A DNA stretch of 64,000 bases, taken from assembly GCF_019175285.1 (NCBI RefSeq), contig NC_056528.1:48251989-48315988 (forward strand). The letters are read 5' to 3'. The stretch comes from Sceloporus undulatus (lineage: Eukaryota; Chordata; Lepidosauria; Squamata; Phrynosomatidae). The notes beneath the pieces are model-generated. The model was not told the DNA's origin. It saw only the letters and a program-made list of their open reading frames with translations, and made no database searches. The position numbers and the translations under genes were made by a program. This document shows, piece by piece, positions 1 through 10,900 of the stretch (positions are counted from its first letter, which is position 1; every line of letters starts with the position of its first letter).

Positions 1-65
1 TTTCAAGCCCCTAGTGATGCCCCTGCTGTATGCCAACGCATACCAAATGCAGAAGGGTTGCAAGT

Positions 66-790
66 CTATACAAATGCACAATTAAATGCATAAATATAGG
101 ATGGGGGACACATGGCTTAACAACAGTCCATGTGAGAGGCATCTAGGAGTCCTAGTAGACCACAAGTTGAACATGAGTCAACAGTGTGATGCGGCGGCTA
201 AAAAGGCCAATGCAATTCTAGGCGGCATCCGTAGAAGTACAGTATCTAGATCAAGGGAAGTAATTGTGCCACTCTATTCTGCTTTGGTCAGGCCTCACCT
301 GGAATAATATTGTGTTCAGTTCTGGGCAAAACAATTCAAAAAAGGATGTTGAGAAGCTGGAGCCATGTGTCCAAAGGAGGGCAAACAAAATGGTGAGGGG
401 TCTGGAAACCATGCCCTATGAGGAAGGACTTAGGGAGCTGGGTATGTTTAGTCTAGATAAGAGAAGGTTAAGAGGTGATAGGATAGCTCTGTTTAAATAT
501 TTGAAGGGATGTCATATTGCAAATGGAGCAAGCTTTATTTCTGCTGCTCCAGGGAATAGGACATGGAATGATAGATGCAAAGTACAGTATAGGATAAGAG
601 ATTCCACCTTGACATTAGGAGGAACTTCCTGACAGTGGAAGATGCTCCTTCAGAGAGTGGTGGAATCTCTTTCTTTGCAGGTCTATAAACAGAGGCTGGA
701 TGGTGTGCTTGATTGTGAGTTCCTGCATGGCAGAACGGGGTTGGACTGGATGGATCTTGGGATCCCTTCCAACTCTGATTCTATGATTCA
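66..790 (+). mobile_element. CR1 LINE, 3' end of ORF2
   Basis: The translation carries the CR1 reverse-transcriptase tail: LGVLVDHKLNMSQQCDAAAKKAN near residue 20, then [18 protein letters not shown] and LGMFSLDKRRLRGD. The element ends at about 779-790 with the CR1-type terminus GATTCTATGATTC. It is a 5'-truncated, inactive copy: an in-frame TAA follows the PHLE motif near 305 and a one-base shift lies in the A-run near 340. CR1 is a non-LTR retrotransposon abundant in sauropsids. Confidence 0.9.
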
Positions 791-1650
791 ATTAAAGTTG
801 TGCATGTGTGGGTCTGTGCCAGGTGGTTGCCAGAAGGCCGGATCACCCGATGCTCCAAAGCTGCTTACGCATTTCAGGTTCCTGTGACCAACCGGGGATG
901 GGTTCCCTGTAGACCCCAAGCATTAGGCCGAGCTTAACTACATATGGTCACCTCGGGGAGCAGCTAAGCAGATAAGCAGTTGTTACTTAAAGGCCTTCTC
1001 TGAGTCATCCTTCCCTACTCTGCCTTGCGTAAAGGAGCGTGTTACTTTGGCCAGCGGCCAAGAGCAGTGTACTCTCTCCCTCCTGTAGCCAGCAGGAAGC
1101 CTGTTTTGTAAGCTAGCATTTGGGTAAGGGGAGGATAGAAAAGAGAGAGCCTACACTTCTAGGGTGTTTGCTAATAGGATTTAAAAAGCCCCGTGGCACC
1201 TTGCTTTATGCTCAGGCATAGGCTTTGGTTGCAATTTGTACTAGGACACGATGTGCAAGGCAGTGGTAGCCAGGGAGGACTTTCTCCTTCACCTAAGACA
1301 TCTCCAAGTTTATAGTATGAAAAGGTATTAGGAATTATTGTACTGGGGATGATATGGCTGTATGTATCGGACTATATCCTTTTGGATTGATTGATATGTT
1401 TTAGCTGCCTTGGGTCCCACAAGGTGCCACAAAAAGACAAATACATCATAAATAACATTTTAAAAATAAATACATAAGTTCTAGGTAGGACTTACTGTTT
1501 GGTTAGCAATGCACTCAGCTCTTTCTCCTTTCCACTGTCTTCCTATGAAATATCTCTTCTCTTCTTCTTCTCTGGTTCTCTAGCCCAATGGTTCTCCAAC
1601 TTTAGTGTCCTGGATATTTTGGATTTCATCTCCCAGAGATTTCAGACACC
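791..1650. other. Intergenic, no feature recognised
   Basis: No convincing coding exon, RNA gene or named repeat was seen here. The text is ordinary mixed-composition DNA. Confidence 0.5.
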
Positions 1651-2290
1651 TTGGCAAAAAATGGCTAATGAGGAAAGACACAGAAAAGGCTGCAGCAGTT
1701 TGCTTTTGCCTGAGGCTACTGGGAAGGAAACATTTCTCCCTTTATTTCCTCTCCCTTTTGCTGAATTAATGGAGATTAAACGGTTTCCAGCAATTGAAGT
1801 AAGTTGAGAACAAAGGGGGGAGCAGGAAAAGAAGATTGAAATTGGGAAATTGAGTTCGCCAGGCAAGCCCAGCTCCATCAGGGCTAAGCCTGAAGGAAGG
1901 AGACTCCGCCCTCCACAACTGCCATCCGCCGGCCTGAGAGGGAGTTGGCCAGGCAAGCCCAGCTCCATCAGGACTAGCCTGGAAGAAGGAAGAGCCCTCC
2001 CTCCAATCCATCTGCCTTGGTCCAGGCCTTAGAGGGAGAGAAGAACCACTGGACCTCATCCCCTTTCCCTCCATCATTCCCTTCTCCTTTTGTTTCGTGT
2101 CTTTTAGATTGTAAGCCTGAGGGCAGGGAACTGTCTCATTAAAAATAATATTGTAAGCCGCCCTGAGAGCCATTAGGGCTGAAGGGTGGGATATAAATAC
2201 CTAAATAAAAAAATAAATAAAGATATTTTAAAAGCAACTGGGATAGTAGAGGATTAATTGGGTCTGTCCATCTCAGACTGGGACATTTGG
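1651..2290. repeat. Dispersed repeat R1 copy 1, interrupted by a SINE-like insertion
   Basis: The flanks (about 1651-1850 and 2220-2290) match two other copies in the window (4371-4620 and 19743-20125), sharing GCAGTTTGCTTTTGCCTGA and AGAGGATTAAT. The interior, about 1851-2215, is absent from the other copies. It ends in a squamate-type tail (TTGTAAGCCGCCCTGAGAG, then GGTGGGATATAAAT and an A/T-rich run), so it looks like a retroposed element nested in R1. Inside it AGGCAAGCCCAGCTCCATCA occurs twice about 91 bp apart. The class of R1 is unknown. Confidence 0.65.
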
Positions 2291-2460
2291 GGAGTATGAA
2301 TCTGCACATCAGCCAAAACATGGGTTGAACAACATTGTCAACCGTTCCTTTGTGTCACAGAAATGGTCACTGATTCAGAAACTGATCCTTAAAATAAGGG
2401 TCCAAGACATCAAGAGTACTTACTTGAAAAAGTTTGCAGAGTCAGGATCCATAGAACGTA

Positions 2461-2874
2461 CTGTAAATACTCAAGTATAAGTCTAGAAATGTTGGTCCAA
2501 AAATTGACCCACCAAACCAAAACTGAATTGACTTCAGCGTAGGTCAGTGTAACTACTGTACTTTAACTCTTATTTAAAAAGGAACTATTTCCTGGTGAAA
2601 GACAAGAGCATTATCTGTCCTGGGTCCAAAGCACACTGCAGTTTGAAACTGCTTTAACACCCAGCCTTTAGGCTGAGTACAAACAGTGATAGCTGCTGGA
2701 CTTTTATACGATCACTGGCATTGTTTTCCTTTGCTTCATCCTTGAGATCCATTATTACATAGCCCTAGGTTTTACTCTCAGTTTATCCACGGACCATATC
2801 AAAATCCATAATCCTGGTCCCAAAACCTGCCCTTGACTTATACATCAGGCTGACTTACAGTCGAGTATATACAG
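2461..2874. mobile_element. Mariner-like MITE, copy 1
   Basis: The inverted ends read CTGTAAATACTCAAGTATAA and, at the right end, TCGAGTATATACAG. They are flanked on both sides by TA (2459-2460 and 2875-2876), the target duplication of Tc1/mariner elements. A second copy lies at 60653-61030. No transposase reading frame is present, so it is non-autonomous. Confidence 0.7.
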
Positions 2875-2876
2875 TA

Positions 2877-3936
2877 CTTCGGAGAGGATAGGGTTTTAGG
2901 CTAGAAGTGTTTATACTGCGTTTTTAGAAAGACTGTATGTGTGATCAATACATAAATTGAACCATGTCTCACTACCAGCATCCATTATTTGTTGCTAGAG
3001 CTGCCGCTGTGAGTAAGGGCTTGTGCATCTATCCGCTTTTATGCTACCCGATTGATATTTGCAGAGGATACCCTATCCGTCAACCGAATGGGCTCTTGAA
3101 GAACTACCCCTCCAGGTCTGTTGCGTTAAAGGAAAGGAAAACTCTGACTTCCGGCCATGACAATCACAGTTTTCAATATCGTTGCCAGGTGAAAGCAGGG
3201 ACAAGGCTGCTGAACCTGTAATACCTTTCTCAGCTGCAAGCAACACCAGATTCTTTCCTTTTGCTGTACAGCCATTCAAGGTACAGAAGCCCTGTACCTC
3301 ACTTCACCTGGCAACCCTAGCTCTCAAAGAGAGTTTATTCAAATCCGCAAGTTATTGTGAGAGCGGAACAAAAGGAAAGGAAAGGATTACACTGGAAATA
3401 TGTTATTCAGGGTGGTTGGGTTTTATTTTTTTTTAATGCAACGGATCAAGAGAATAAGGGAGGTCTGCATCATCCAGTATTTACAGTAACCATAGCTTCG
3501 GATGCTGTGTTGTCAGGGACAACATTTGTTTACTCCCGTTAATCATTTATTCTTGTCCAGATAAGCTTTCCACCAGCTTTCAGAAAAAAACGAGGACTGG
3601 AGTAGGTAATATAACACAGTTAGTTATCATTATCAGAGCAATCAATTAAAAAAAAAAGATGGAAACCCATTATTTTGGAGAATTAGCTGAGGAAGTCCTG
3701 CTCTTTTAGGGCAAGTATACCATGGCTGCATCCAGTTGGCATGTGCGGTTGTGAAACTCAACGCCAGGCTGCTATTTTTGGTAGGGTTGCATGTAGACAT
3801 GGCTGTTGAAGGACTATAGTGTTATAATTGTGTTGTGTGAAAAAGCACTTAGTCTTGGAGCCTTGTCACATTAAAAAACAAAAGTGGCAGACAAATGGAG
3901 AGAAGCGTGTTTGTCTTTCTGTCTCTTTTCTCTTCC
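2877..3936. other. Intergenic, no feature recognised
   Basis: Apart from a short A-run near 3645 I see no gene, RNA or clear repeat here. Confidence 0.45.
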
Positions 3937-4043
3937 AGTTGTAAAAGCGCGGGAGAAGGTTGTAAAAGTGTCCCTTTTGCCAAGCTGGAAAAATCCATTC
4001 GGCAAAAGGGATCTTTTTACCACCCTCTCCCAGCATTTACAAC
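3937..4043. repeat. Foldback palindrome around TCCCTTTTGCC
   Basis: The left arm, GTAAAAGTGTCCCTTTTGCC, is mirrored by the right arm, GGCAAAAGGGATCTTTTTAC, with a short loop between. Both arms extend into GGGAGA/TCTCCC. This resembles a small foldback MITE. No target duplication was identified. Confidence 0.6.
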
Positions 4044-4370
4044 CAGAAGAGATCTTCCACGTCAAGCGGAGGCAAAATGATAAATGCTCTTCTCTCTGTT
4101 TGTATGTTGGGTTTGTTTTAAATGCAGTAAGGCTCCCTGTCTTTAAAGTACCTTAAATTGCAAGTGGAAATGAGCCCTAAGGCTCTGCTAAAAAGGACCT
4201 TCTCTCCCTCTTACTGGGGGTCCTCCCATGAAGGGGGTCTCTTGCTGCTCTGATCAGCCCCCCAATTAATACATAGCTTCTAATATGCCACAGATGAAAA
4301 CCAGGTGTACCCAAGCAACATCTGAGTGTGGTCAAAATGCAGACATTCATAATGAGGTGGAACATGCAAG

Positions 4371-4620
4371 CTAGGAGAAATTGCAGCAATTTGCTTTTAC
4401 CTGAGTCTGCTGGGAAGGGCAAGTTTCTGCCCTCTTTTCATGCGCAAACTGTTTTTGGTAGGGTTGCATTGAAGTAAGCTGAGGACAAAGGGAAGAAGTG
4501 GGAGGAAAATAGAGGAACTGGGACATTTTGAAATCAGCTGAAAAAGTGGGACAGCAGAGGATTGATAAGGACTGTCCCTTCCAAATCAGGACTGTTAGTA
4601 GGTATATTAACACTAGGAGT
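4371..4620. repeat. Dispersed repeat R1 copy 2
   Basis: It matches R1 at 1651 and 19743 (TTTGCTTTTACCTGAGTCTG, AAGTAAGCTGAGGACAAAGG, GTGGGACAGCAGAGGATTGA). No coding content is seen. Confidence 0.65.
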
Positions 4621-4912
4621 GCATCTATGAAGATTATCAGATTGGGGGGGGGGAGCTGGGAATAAAAGGCATACTTCTGGCAAAGTTGAGCAATTGCGCT
4701 GAAGACTTTCATTAACATCACGCTTACTCAGGACTTAAACCCATGAAGATTCAGGAATGCTCCTGCAACAAACCATTGATGGGGAAGTCCTGGATCTTCA
4801 TGGGTCAAGTCCTGGACAAGCGCAACATTGCCTGAAAATCTTCAGCTCAATTGTGCGACTTTGCCGGGAGTATGCCTTTTTCTTCCCCAATTTTCCCTCG
4901 TCTGGTAATCTC

Positions 4913-5126
4913 CTACATTGTAGAAACAATGCAGTTTGGCACTACTTTAAGGGCCATGGCTCCATGCTACAGAATCCAGGGATTTGTAGTTTTGTGAGAC
5001 ACCAGCACCTTTTGGCAGAGAAGGTGCAAGACCTTGTAAACTACACGTCCCAGGATTACGTAGGATGGAGCCACAGCATTTAAAGCAGTGTCAAACTGCA
5101 GCATTTCTACCGTGTAGATGCACCCC
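4913..5126. mobile_element. Foldback MITE M1, full copy
   Basis: The left half (CATTGTAGAAACAATGCAGT) is the inverse of the right half (CTGCAGCATTTCTACCGTGT). Both pass through the family signatures GTAGTTTTGTGAGAC and ACTACACGTCCCAGGATTAC. M1 recurs at least twelve times in the window. It has no protein, and its class (hAT or other) cannot be fixed from these diverged ends. Confidence 0.8.
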
Positions 5127-5743
5127 AAGATGGCCACAACAGAGGTTCAATCAGAATCCTTCGCTGCCAGGATAGTAAGCTTTAAAATGGGCCTATTTTA
5201 ACCCCAAACTTTTTGGAAACGTTGGTAGGAATGCTTCCAGGAAACCTTCTTGGTCGTTCCAGAGTCTCCTGTCAACCTTTTAATTTTAATGGAGCCACTC
5301 CCTTGGGAAATACAGAGTACCTGTCAGGAGAACTTCTGGCGGATGTACTTCTGTGCGTAATGCCTTGAAACTGAGTCAGAGGAGTCTCTCGCAGGAAAAC
5401 AAAAGCAATCTCTCCGCGTCGCTGGAGCTTTTCAACTTTGTCCTGAGTCATCGTGACAAAAGTTTCAGCAGTAGACCTAGGCCATAGGCGGAAACTATAG
5501 GCGCATGGACTTTGAAAGGGGAGCCAGCTTTGAAAACAAGGCACAGCCTTGGTTCTTGTGTCAAAATGACCTTGCTGGCGCTCTCTGTCCCATGAAGGTG
5601 ATTCTGACTGGTTCCTCTATGAATATCTGGCACTGACAAAGAAGAAACACAAAACATTAATGTAAAGTATAAGTTTGGAATACACATGGGGTGCAATCTA
5701 AGTAAGTTGCTCATAGTGAGAAGATGTTCTATTAAAACCAAGG

Positions 5744-5851
5744 GGCTACAAATATCTCACAAAACTACAAATCCTAGAATTCCTCAGCACTGAGCCATGG
5801 CAGTTGAAGCGGCATCAAACGGCATTAATTCAGCAGCGCAGATTGGGCCTA
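5744..5851. mobile_element. Foldback MITE M1, right half
   Basis: It carries the M1 right-half signature AAAACTACAAATCCTAGAAT, then ATGGCAGTTGAAGCGGCATC and a terminal AGATTGGGCCT. The left half is missing. Confidence 0.7.
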
Positions 5852-5876
5852 AATCTCTATCAAAAATCTATAGAAT

Positions 5877-5994
5877 GAGATTCTATCTCATCCTTATTAT
5901 ATAAATGTATGTAACATGAATGTACTTAATGTCTACAATTTTGTTTTAACATATTTTAAAATTCAATAAAGATATTTAAAAAAGGAAAGAAACT
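5877..5994 (+). mobile_element. Short retroposed insertion, possibly an L1-type 3' end
   Basis: An A/T-rich 118-bp segment with AATAAAG and a terminal A-rich run sits between two imperfect 56-bp direct copies of the M1 right end (5821-5876 and 5995-6050). This is the pattern left by target-primed insertion of a 5'-truncated LINE with an unusually long duplication. The family is not proven. Confidence 0.4.
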
Positions 5995-6050
5995 GGATTA
6001 TTTCTGCAGTGGAGATTAGACCTAAAATCTCTACTAAAAATCTATAGAAT

Positions 6051-7150
6051 TCTGAAGTCCGGGAGTTGAATTTATACCTTTTAAAGAGAAGATAGAAATT
6101 GATATCTCAGTCCCTTATAAAATAGCCTCCAAACTATCTGACCATGAGCTTTTTAAGAAAAGAGATCAATGAGAAGAGACATTTTGCGTTGCTTTAAAGA
6201 CAGATTGAGATTTCAAGCCTGGAACCATTTACTTGAGAGCAAGCTCTGTTGAACCCAAAAGGGCTTTTATTTTTCTGGAGGAGGCATGTATGGAACTGTG
6301 CCGTTTAGTCTTTAACGCATTAAACAATTAGATCACCTTCGTCGGTTTTAGCAATTAGACAAGTTCAAAGTCTCTGGTCCCTTGTATTTTGAGTCGTTTC
6401 CTTGAATGCTCGCAGAAACATTACTCACTGTCATGTTTCTCAGAGGATGTGTGTGTAGACATGTTGTATAAACCTGTCAAACAAAACTAACAAATGTTGC
6501 CGTGTTGTTGTTTTTTCATGCTGCCAGTTCATACGTTATTCTGAGCTGGCGAGCGGACAGAAATAAGTTCTCACGCAAATGCCATCTTACATAAGCTGCG
6601 TCTAACCCTATGGAGATGAAAAATGTGAGAAAAAAGGAACGCTTCTGTCATTATAGTGCAAATGCGCAAAGATTTTCACATGACATTGCGCTGATCCTGT
6701 ATTTCTCCCGTCATTAACTTGCAACACTCCCGTAACTTCGTATTAACGGGGAAACCCATTAGTGGTTTTCCGATAGCATAAATGAAGCGCTATCATGAAG
6801 ACGCAGAAGTCAACATATCATTCGTGCTATCGCGCATCAATCTGGCACATTTTCCCAGACTGTATTACAGTCCAGGCAATTCGTTCTCATTGCTACGATT
6901 GTTTTTGGAGTGGACTTCTCTCTTATTTTGAGGTGTAGGGCACGATTTTGTTTGAAGTGTATGGAATAATGTTGTGAAATATATCAAGTTTATTTTGTTC
7001 TGTTCGGCACGGAACCATGATTTTCAGACATGCGCAGTAGCACCTAAACAGCGCATGCGTGAAACGTTCAATGGCAATATATTAACCATAAGAAGAATGG
7101 ATGTATGTAGAATGCAATTGCATTTCTCTGCTGTTTTTGTATTGTCATCA
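6051..7150. other. Gene-free stretch, no clear repeat
   Basis: CpG-containing text around 6540-6900 may be an old palindromic DNA element, but I could not pair its ends. Nothing coding was seen. Confidence 0.35.
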
Positions 7151-7159
7151 TCATGCTAT

Positions 7160-7446
7160 TGGGTAACTGCTCCTCCTCCTCCTCCTCCTCCTCCTCCTCC
7201 TCCTCTCCTTCTCCATCCTCTTCCTCCTGCTCCTCCTCTTTTCTTTCTCCATCTCCTTCATCTTCCTCCTCCTCCTGTTCTTCTTGTTCTTATTCCACTT
7301 CCTCCTCTTCCTCTTCTCCTCTTTCCCCTTCTTCTTCTTTTTCTTTCCTCTCCTTGTCCTTCCCCTTCATCTTCCTTTTCCTCCTCATCTTCTTCTCCTT
7401 TTTCCTCTTCCTCTCCCTTCGTTATCTTCCTCCTCCTCCTTGTTAA
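7160..7446. repeat. Polypyrimidine (TCC/TTC)n tract
   Basis: About 280 bp is nearly pure C/T on the + strand, starting with a clean (TCC)n block. It produces spurious Ser/Pro-, Leu/Phe- and Arg/Glu-rich open frames in several phases. Confidence 0.9.
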
Positions 7447-8071
7447 TACCACAAGCTAACAGCATGAGAGCTAAAAGTATAAAATAAATGTTTGGGAATA
7501 ATGGTGGGAAGTCTCTTTGTGCCGTTTGTGTCTTTCTAGGCCTTTTTCCTCCGCACACGTCCATATTCCTTTCATGCCTTGAAGTTTCTTCCTTATGAGC
7601 ATATGGAAAACACACCACTTTTGCTTTGGGTAAGCGCTCCCTGGCTTGCTCAAACATGTTAATTACTCATTTATGTTACTGATGTGATGAGGAATGTACT
7701 CTGCCGGCCGTTGTTCATTTGGGATCTTAAGGGGGGAGAGAAAACCTTTGGTGTTACATATCCCACTAAAAAGTATCGCCCACAGCTTCGCTATTGCTCA
7801 TCTCTGCTGCTTTTCCCTCCTGGTTTTGATGTGAGAAAATTCAATTTGTAAAGGACAGCATGCTCCTTTTGTAATTTGGGGAGCTGATTGCTAGAACATG
7901 GAGATGCCCTTTACTGTTCCGTTTTATTTGATAGCCTTCTTATATCTTCTGGGAAGACTGTGAAATGGTTGGATGTGCCGTTTCATTGCTAATAGATAAC
8001 ATTTGGAATCAGAAGCAGAGAATGCACAGTACTTGCCTGTCAATTAGAAGAGGGGTGAGAATTGTGCAGCC
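7447..8071. other. Intergenic, no feature recognised
   Basis: No gene or repeat could be supported here. Confidence 0.4.
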
Positions 8072-8180
8072 TTCCAAAGGCAGCCATACTACAGCTCCCA
8101 GCATTCCTTGCCATTGGTATGCTGCCTAAGACTGCTAGGAATTGCAGTCCAACAACACATGGAGGGTCCCCATAATTCTT
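8072..8180. mobile_element. Palindromic MITE fragment (hAT-like)
   Basis: TACTACAGCTCCCAGCATTC and its near-inverse GGAATTGCAGTCCAACAACA flank ATTGGTATGCTG. This is a common sauropsid foldback repeat. A degenerate relative lies at 61446-61560. Confidence 0.5.
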
Positions 8181-8359
8181 ACCCAGGAGGGCTTCTCCTA
8201 ATGGGGCAAATACAGCACCAGGTTGTGATATTTGTTCCTCAAGTTCTTTTTTAAAACCAAATTGGATTTCTTTTATTTTGGACTGTTTTCCTGATCTGCT
8301 GTGATGTTCCAATATATGGGCACCTGTTGTTGTGCAATGGTGGAATGACAGAAGCACCA

Positions 8360-8902
8360 TGGTCCAGCTTGCAATGGGCATTGATGCTCATTGGGGTGCT
8401 CCCTAATGTACATCTGGACACTAGTTAGGAAGTGCCAGAATGCAGGAGAAGTGTCCTATGATGCACATTTGAAGAAGCCAATGCACATCAGAAATATCTG
8501 AGCACATTAGAAGTGCCTAATGCATAACTGGTGAAGACACCAGTGAGCATCAGAAGTGCCAGATGCCAAACTGAAGATGCCAGTGAGGATCAGAAATGCC
8601 TGTTGTGCATCAGAAGTGCCTGATGCCCAATTGAAGAGGCCAATGAGGATCAGAAGTGCCTGATGCCTAACTGAAGAGAGCAATGTGCATCAGAAGTGCC
8701 TGATGCCCAACTGAAGAAATCAATGCTCATCAGAAGTGCCCAGTACTCACCAGAATTGGCCAATGCAAATTGGAGCACTCTTGCCAGTGGCCGGATGCAC
8801 ATCTTCACAACTCACTAACAGGGTTCTGTTGCTTTTCTGCGACAAAGCTTTGGATTTGTAAAAGCTACAAAACATAGACTGTGATGTAGGGTCTTGGCTA
8901 CT
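8360..8902 (+). repeat. Left arm of a large inverted repeat with short-repeat array
   Basis: About 8360-8760 is an array of roughly ten 40-bp dimers, each alternating TGATGCCCAACTGAAGAG with GTGCATCAGAAGTGCC. It is followed by unique text (GCAAATTGGAGCACTCTTGC, CTCACTAACAGGG, GTCTTGGCTACT). The same array and unique text recur in inverse orientation at 14177-14578 plus 11761-11847. This arm is uninterrupted and preserves the empty target (TAA, 8816-8818) of the element inserted in the right arm. Confidence 0.8.
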
Positions 8903-9876
8903 AACAATTATGATGATGCTTATTTTAAGCACAGCCATGCGATAATAACAGTTGTCTGGCTGGTGTAGAAGTGGATTTGTGACAGGAGCCCAAATTGAAG
9001 CGTTGTGTAGATGCAAACTGCACTTTATTACCCTTGTTAAAGTTGATTTTCCAGCCCTTTATTATCCGTATTGGGGATAATGCCAATATATAAATGACAG
9101 CCTCTCATGCGGAAAGCCACAAAGGTCTTGACAAGGAATAGCGCTTAAAATGCAGGTCTAGGTTTCCAATTTCTCTTGCAGCGTTACTTCCATAAAGTCA
9201 GGACACGTTCTGCCACAGTATCCGAATGTGGCCCATTTTTGTGTGCCTCTCTGTGTGTGGAGAAGGTAGAACATAATGTAGCAGAAGGTATTTTAAAGGA
9301 TCCAGTTGGCATGGAAACTGGATTTTTCCCTTCACAACCCCCTCCTGAACCACCCAATGTAACATTAAGTTTTGATTCGAAACAGCCCTGTGAGTAATAC
9401 GACAAAGAGGCGGAAGCTTAAAAAAACCCCAACAACTTGCATTTTTCTTTGAAAAGAACAGGCCTGCTTTGTTTGTCCCTAGTCTTCTAATCACAAGCCA
9501 TTGCCATTACTTTGCTATCTTATAAATACACTTTATTGGTCTTCGGAGGATGGCGGAGCCAATTAAGCTTGAAAAATGCCAACCTGCCTGATGTTTCGGT
9601 TCATATGTCAATTCTTTGTTACCGTAATTAAGTTGCGGCTACGCAATACTAATTTGTGACAGGGGGATAGGATGATATTGTTATTATATTTCATTTTTAA
9701 AAAATCATTTGTGAAGATCAACTATATCGGTCCTATTACGGCTGGATTTTCCGCGCGTGTATCTCAGGTCTGTGTGCCGAGGGAGTCCTTTGATACCACA
9801 TGGTTATAGCAGTATGTTTCCACTTTAACTGCCATGGTTTCATCCTATGGAATTATTGCATTTAGGGAAGGATATT
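8903..9876. other. Interior between the inverted arms, left part
   Basis: If the arms belong to one element, this would be internal sequence. I recognise no transposase motif or other coding domain in either strand. Confidence 0.35.
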
Positions 9877-9965
9877 CAGGCGTTGTGGTTTAAGTGTTGG
9901 ACTACGACTCTGGAGACCTGGGTTCAATTCCCAGCTCATCCATGAAAACCCACTGAACCTACTGG
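9877..9965 (+). mobile_element. tRNA-derived CORE-SINE, head fragment
   Basis: The head has a pol III A-box-like region (GTGGTTTAAGTGTTGGACTA), a B-box (GGGTTCAATTCCC) and the start of the body (CATGAAAACCCACTG). The tail is missing. Fuller copies lie at 23008, 42509, 60430 and 62652. Confidence 0.75.
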
Positions 9966-9986
9966 GAAAGGTAGGATTCTCCCACT

Positions 9987-10215
9987 GGAGTTTATCACAC
10001 GGGACGGATCCCATGCAGAAACTGAATTTAAACTGGGGAAAAACCCTGCAAAAGTGGGTAGCTTTTCAGACAATGTTGGGGGTTAACCCGAACAGAAAGT
10101 GGAAGTGGGTTCATTTTCACATGACGTAAGGGTTAATGAGCATTAACGCAACGGAAAGTAGACAAAACCCGCTACTCCTCTGTCTCCTCTCCTCCTACTT
10201 TAAATCCCGTTTCTC
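9987..10215. repeat. Putative MITE beginning TTTATCACACGGGA
   Basis: It starts with TTTATCACACGGGACGG and contains GGTTAACCC-type palindromic segments. A relative with TTTATCACACGGGGAC starts near 17367. Ends and class are unproven. Confidence 0.35.
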
Positions 10216-10234
10216 AGCAGGATTCCTCTATATC

Positions 10235-10348
10235 TGATAAGGTCCAGAGTCATGCTGGAGGACCTGGAGATTCCTAGAGAGAAAATATCAATCAAATCCG
10301 TGAATAATCAAGAGTCAAAGTTGCAAATGTGGAGGACCAGCTGTAATT
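10235..10348. repeat. Half of the foldback repeat seen in NXT2 intron 2
   Basis: GGAGGACCTGGAGATTCCTA, AGAGTCAAAGTTGCAAATGT and GGAGGACCAG match the longer palindromic copy at 36190-36560. Confidence 0.55.
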
Positions 10349-10356
10349 ACATAGAC

Positions 10357-10546
10357 CAGTGGTTCCCAACCTTCCTAATGCCATGACCCTTTAATACAGT
10401 TCCTCATGTTGTGGTGACCCAAACCCATGAAATTATTTTCGTTGCTACTTCATAACTGTAATTAAATAGGTGTTTTCCAATGGTCTTAGGCGACCCCCAT
10501 GATTCGACCCCCAAAGGGGTCCTGACTCACAGGTTGGGAACCACTG
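10357..10546. mobile_element. SPIN non-autonomous hAT transposon
   Basis: The 190-bp element has perfect 16-bp inverted ends (CAGTGGTTCCCAACCT). It is flanked by a perfect 8-bp target duplication ACATAGAC at 10349-10356 and 10547-10554. Internal text (CAGTTCCTCATGTTGTGGTG, GTTGCTACTTCATAACTGTA, TTCCAATGGTCTTAGGCGAC) matches the SPIN_NA consensus as I remember it. SPIN (SPACE INVADERS) is a horizontally transferred hAT family reported in several tetrapod lineages including squamates. It encodes no transposase. Its well-kept ends suggest moderate age. Confidence 0.92.
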
Positions 10547-10809
10547 ACATAGACGCTCCGAGAGTCTTTGCAAGTTGCAGCAACAGATCAATGAAGCCTT
10601 GGGAAAAGTAGCAAGCTGCAGCTTTAATAGCTGAGCTGGAACACTGGCCTCAAGTCCTTTCCTCTTCCCTGGAGATCAACCCATCAAAATTTGGAGAATT
10701 TGCTTCCTAGCTGACTACCTGGAGATGGCTCATGAAAACTGGAATCTCATGGCCAAGTCTTGAGATATGGCAACCATAGGCTTTATGACTGTTGGGCCAA
10801 GGCTTCATT

Positions 10810-10900
10810 TCATGCATCTGGGGAAGCAGATTCAAGTTTATGAATGAGCACACTGCCAGCTTCTTCCTTTCTGTTAGTCTTAAAGGTGCTACAAGACCAC
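10810..10900 (+). repeat. Sauropsid dispersed-repeat fragment
   Basis: CTTTCTGTTAGTCTTAAAGG followed by TGCTACAAGACCACTTTG is a widely dispersed sauropsid repeat end. Related pieces lie at 14568-14712 and 29795-29936. Confidence 0.5.

Noticed and set aside
6974-7459. Ser/Pro/Leu-rich frames
   Set aside because: They are the translation of a polypyrimidine tract.
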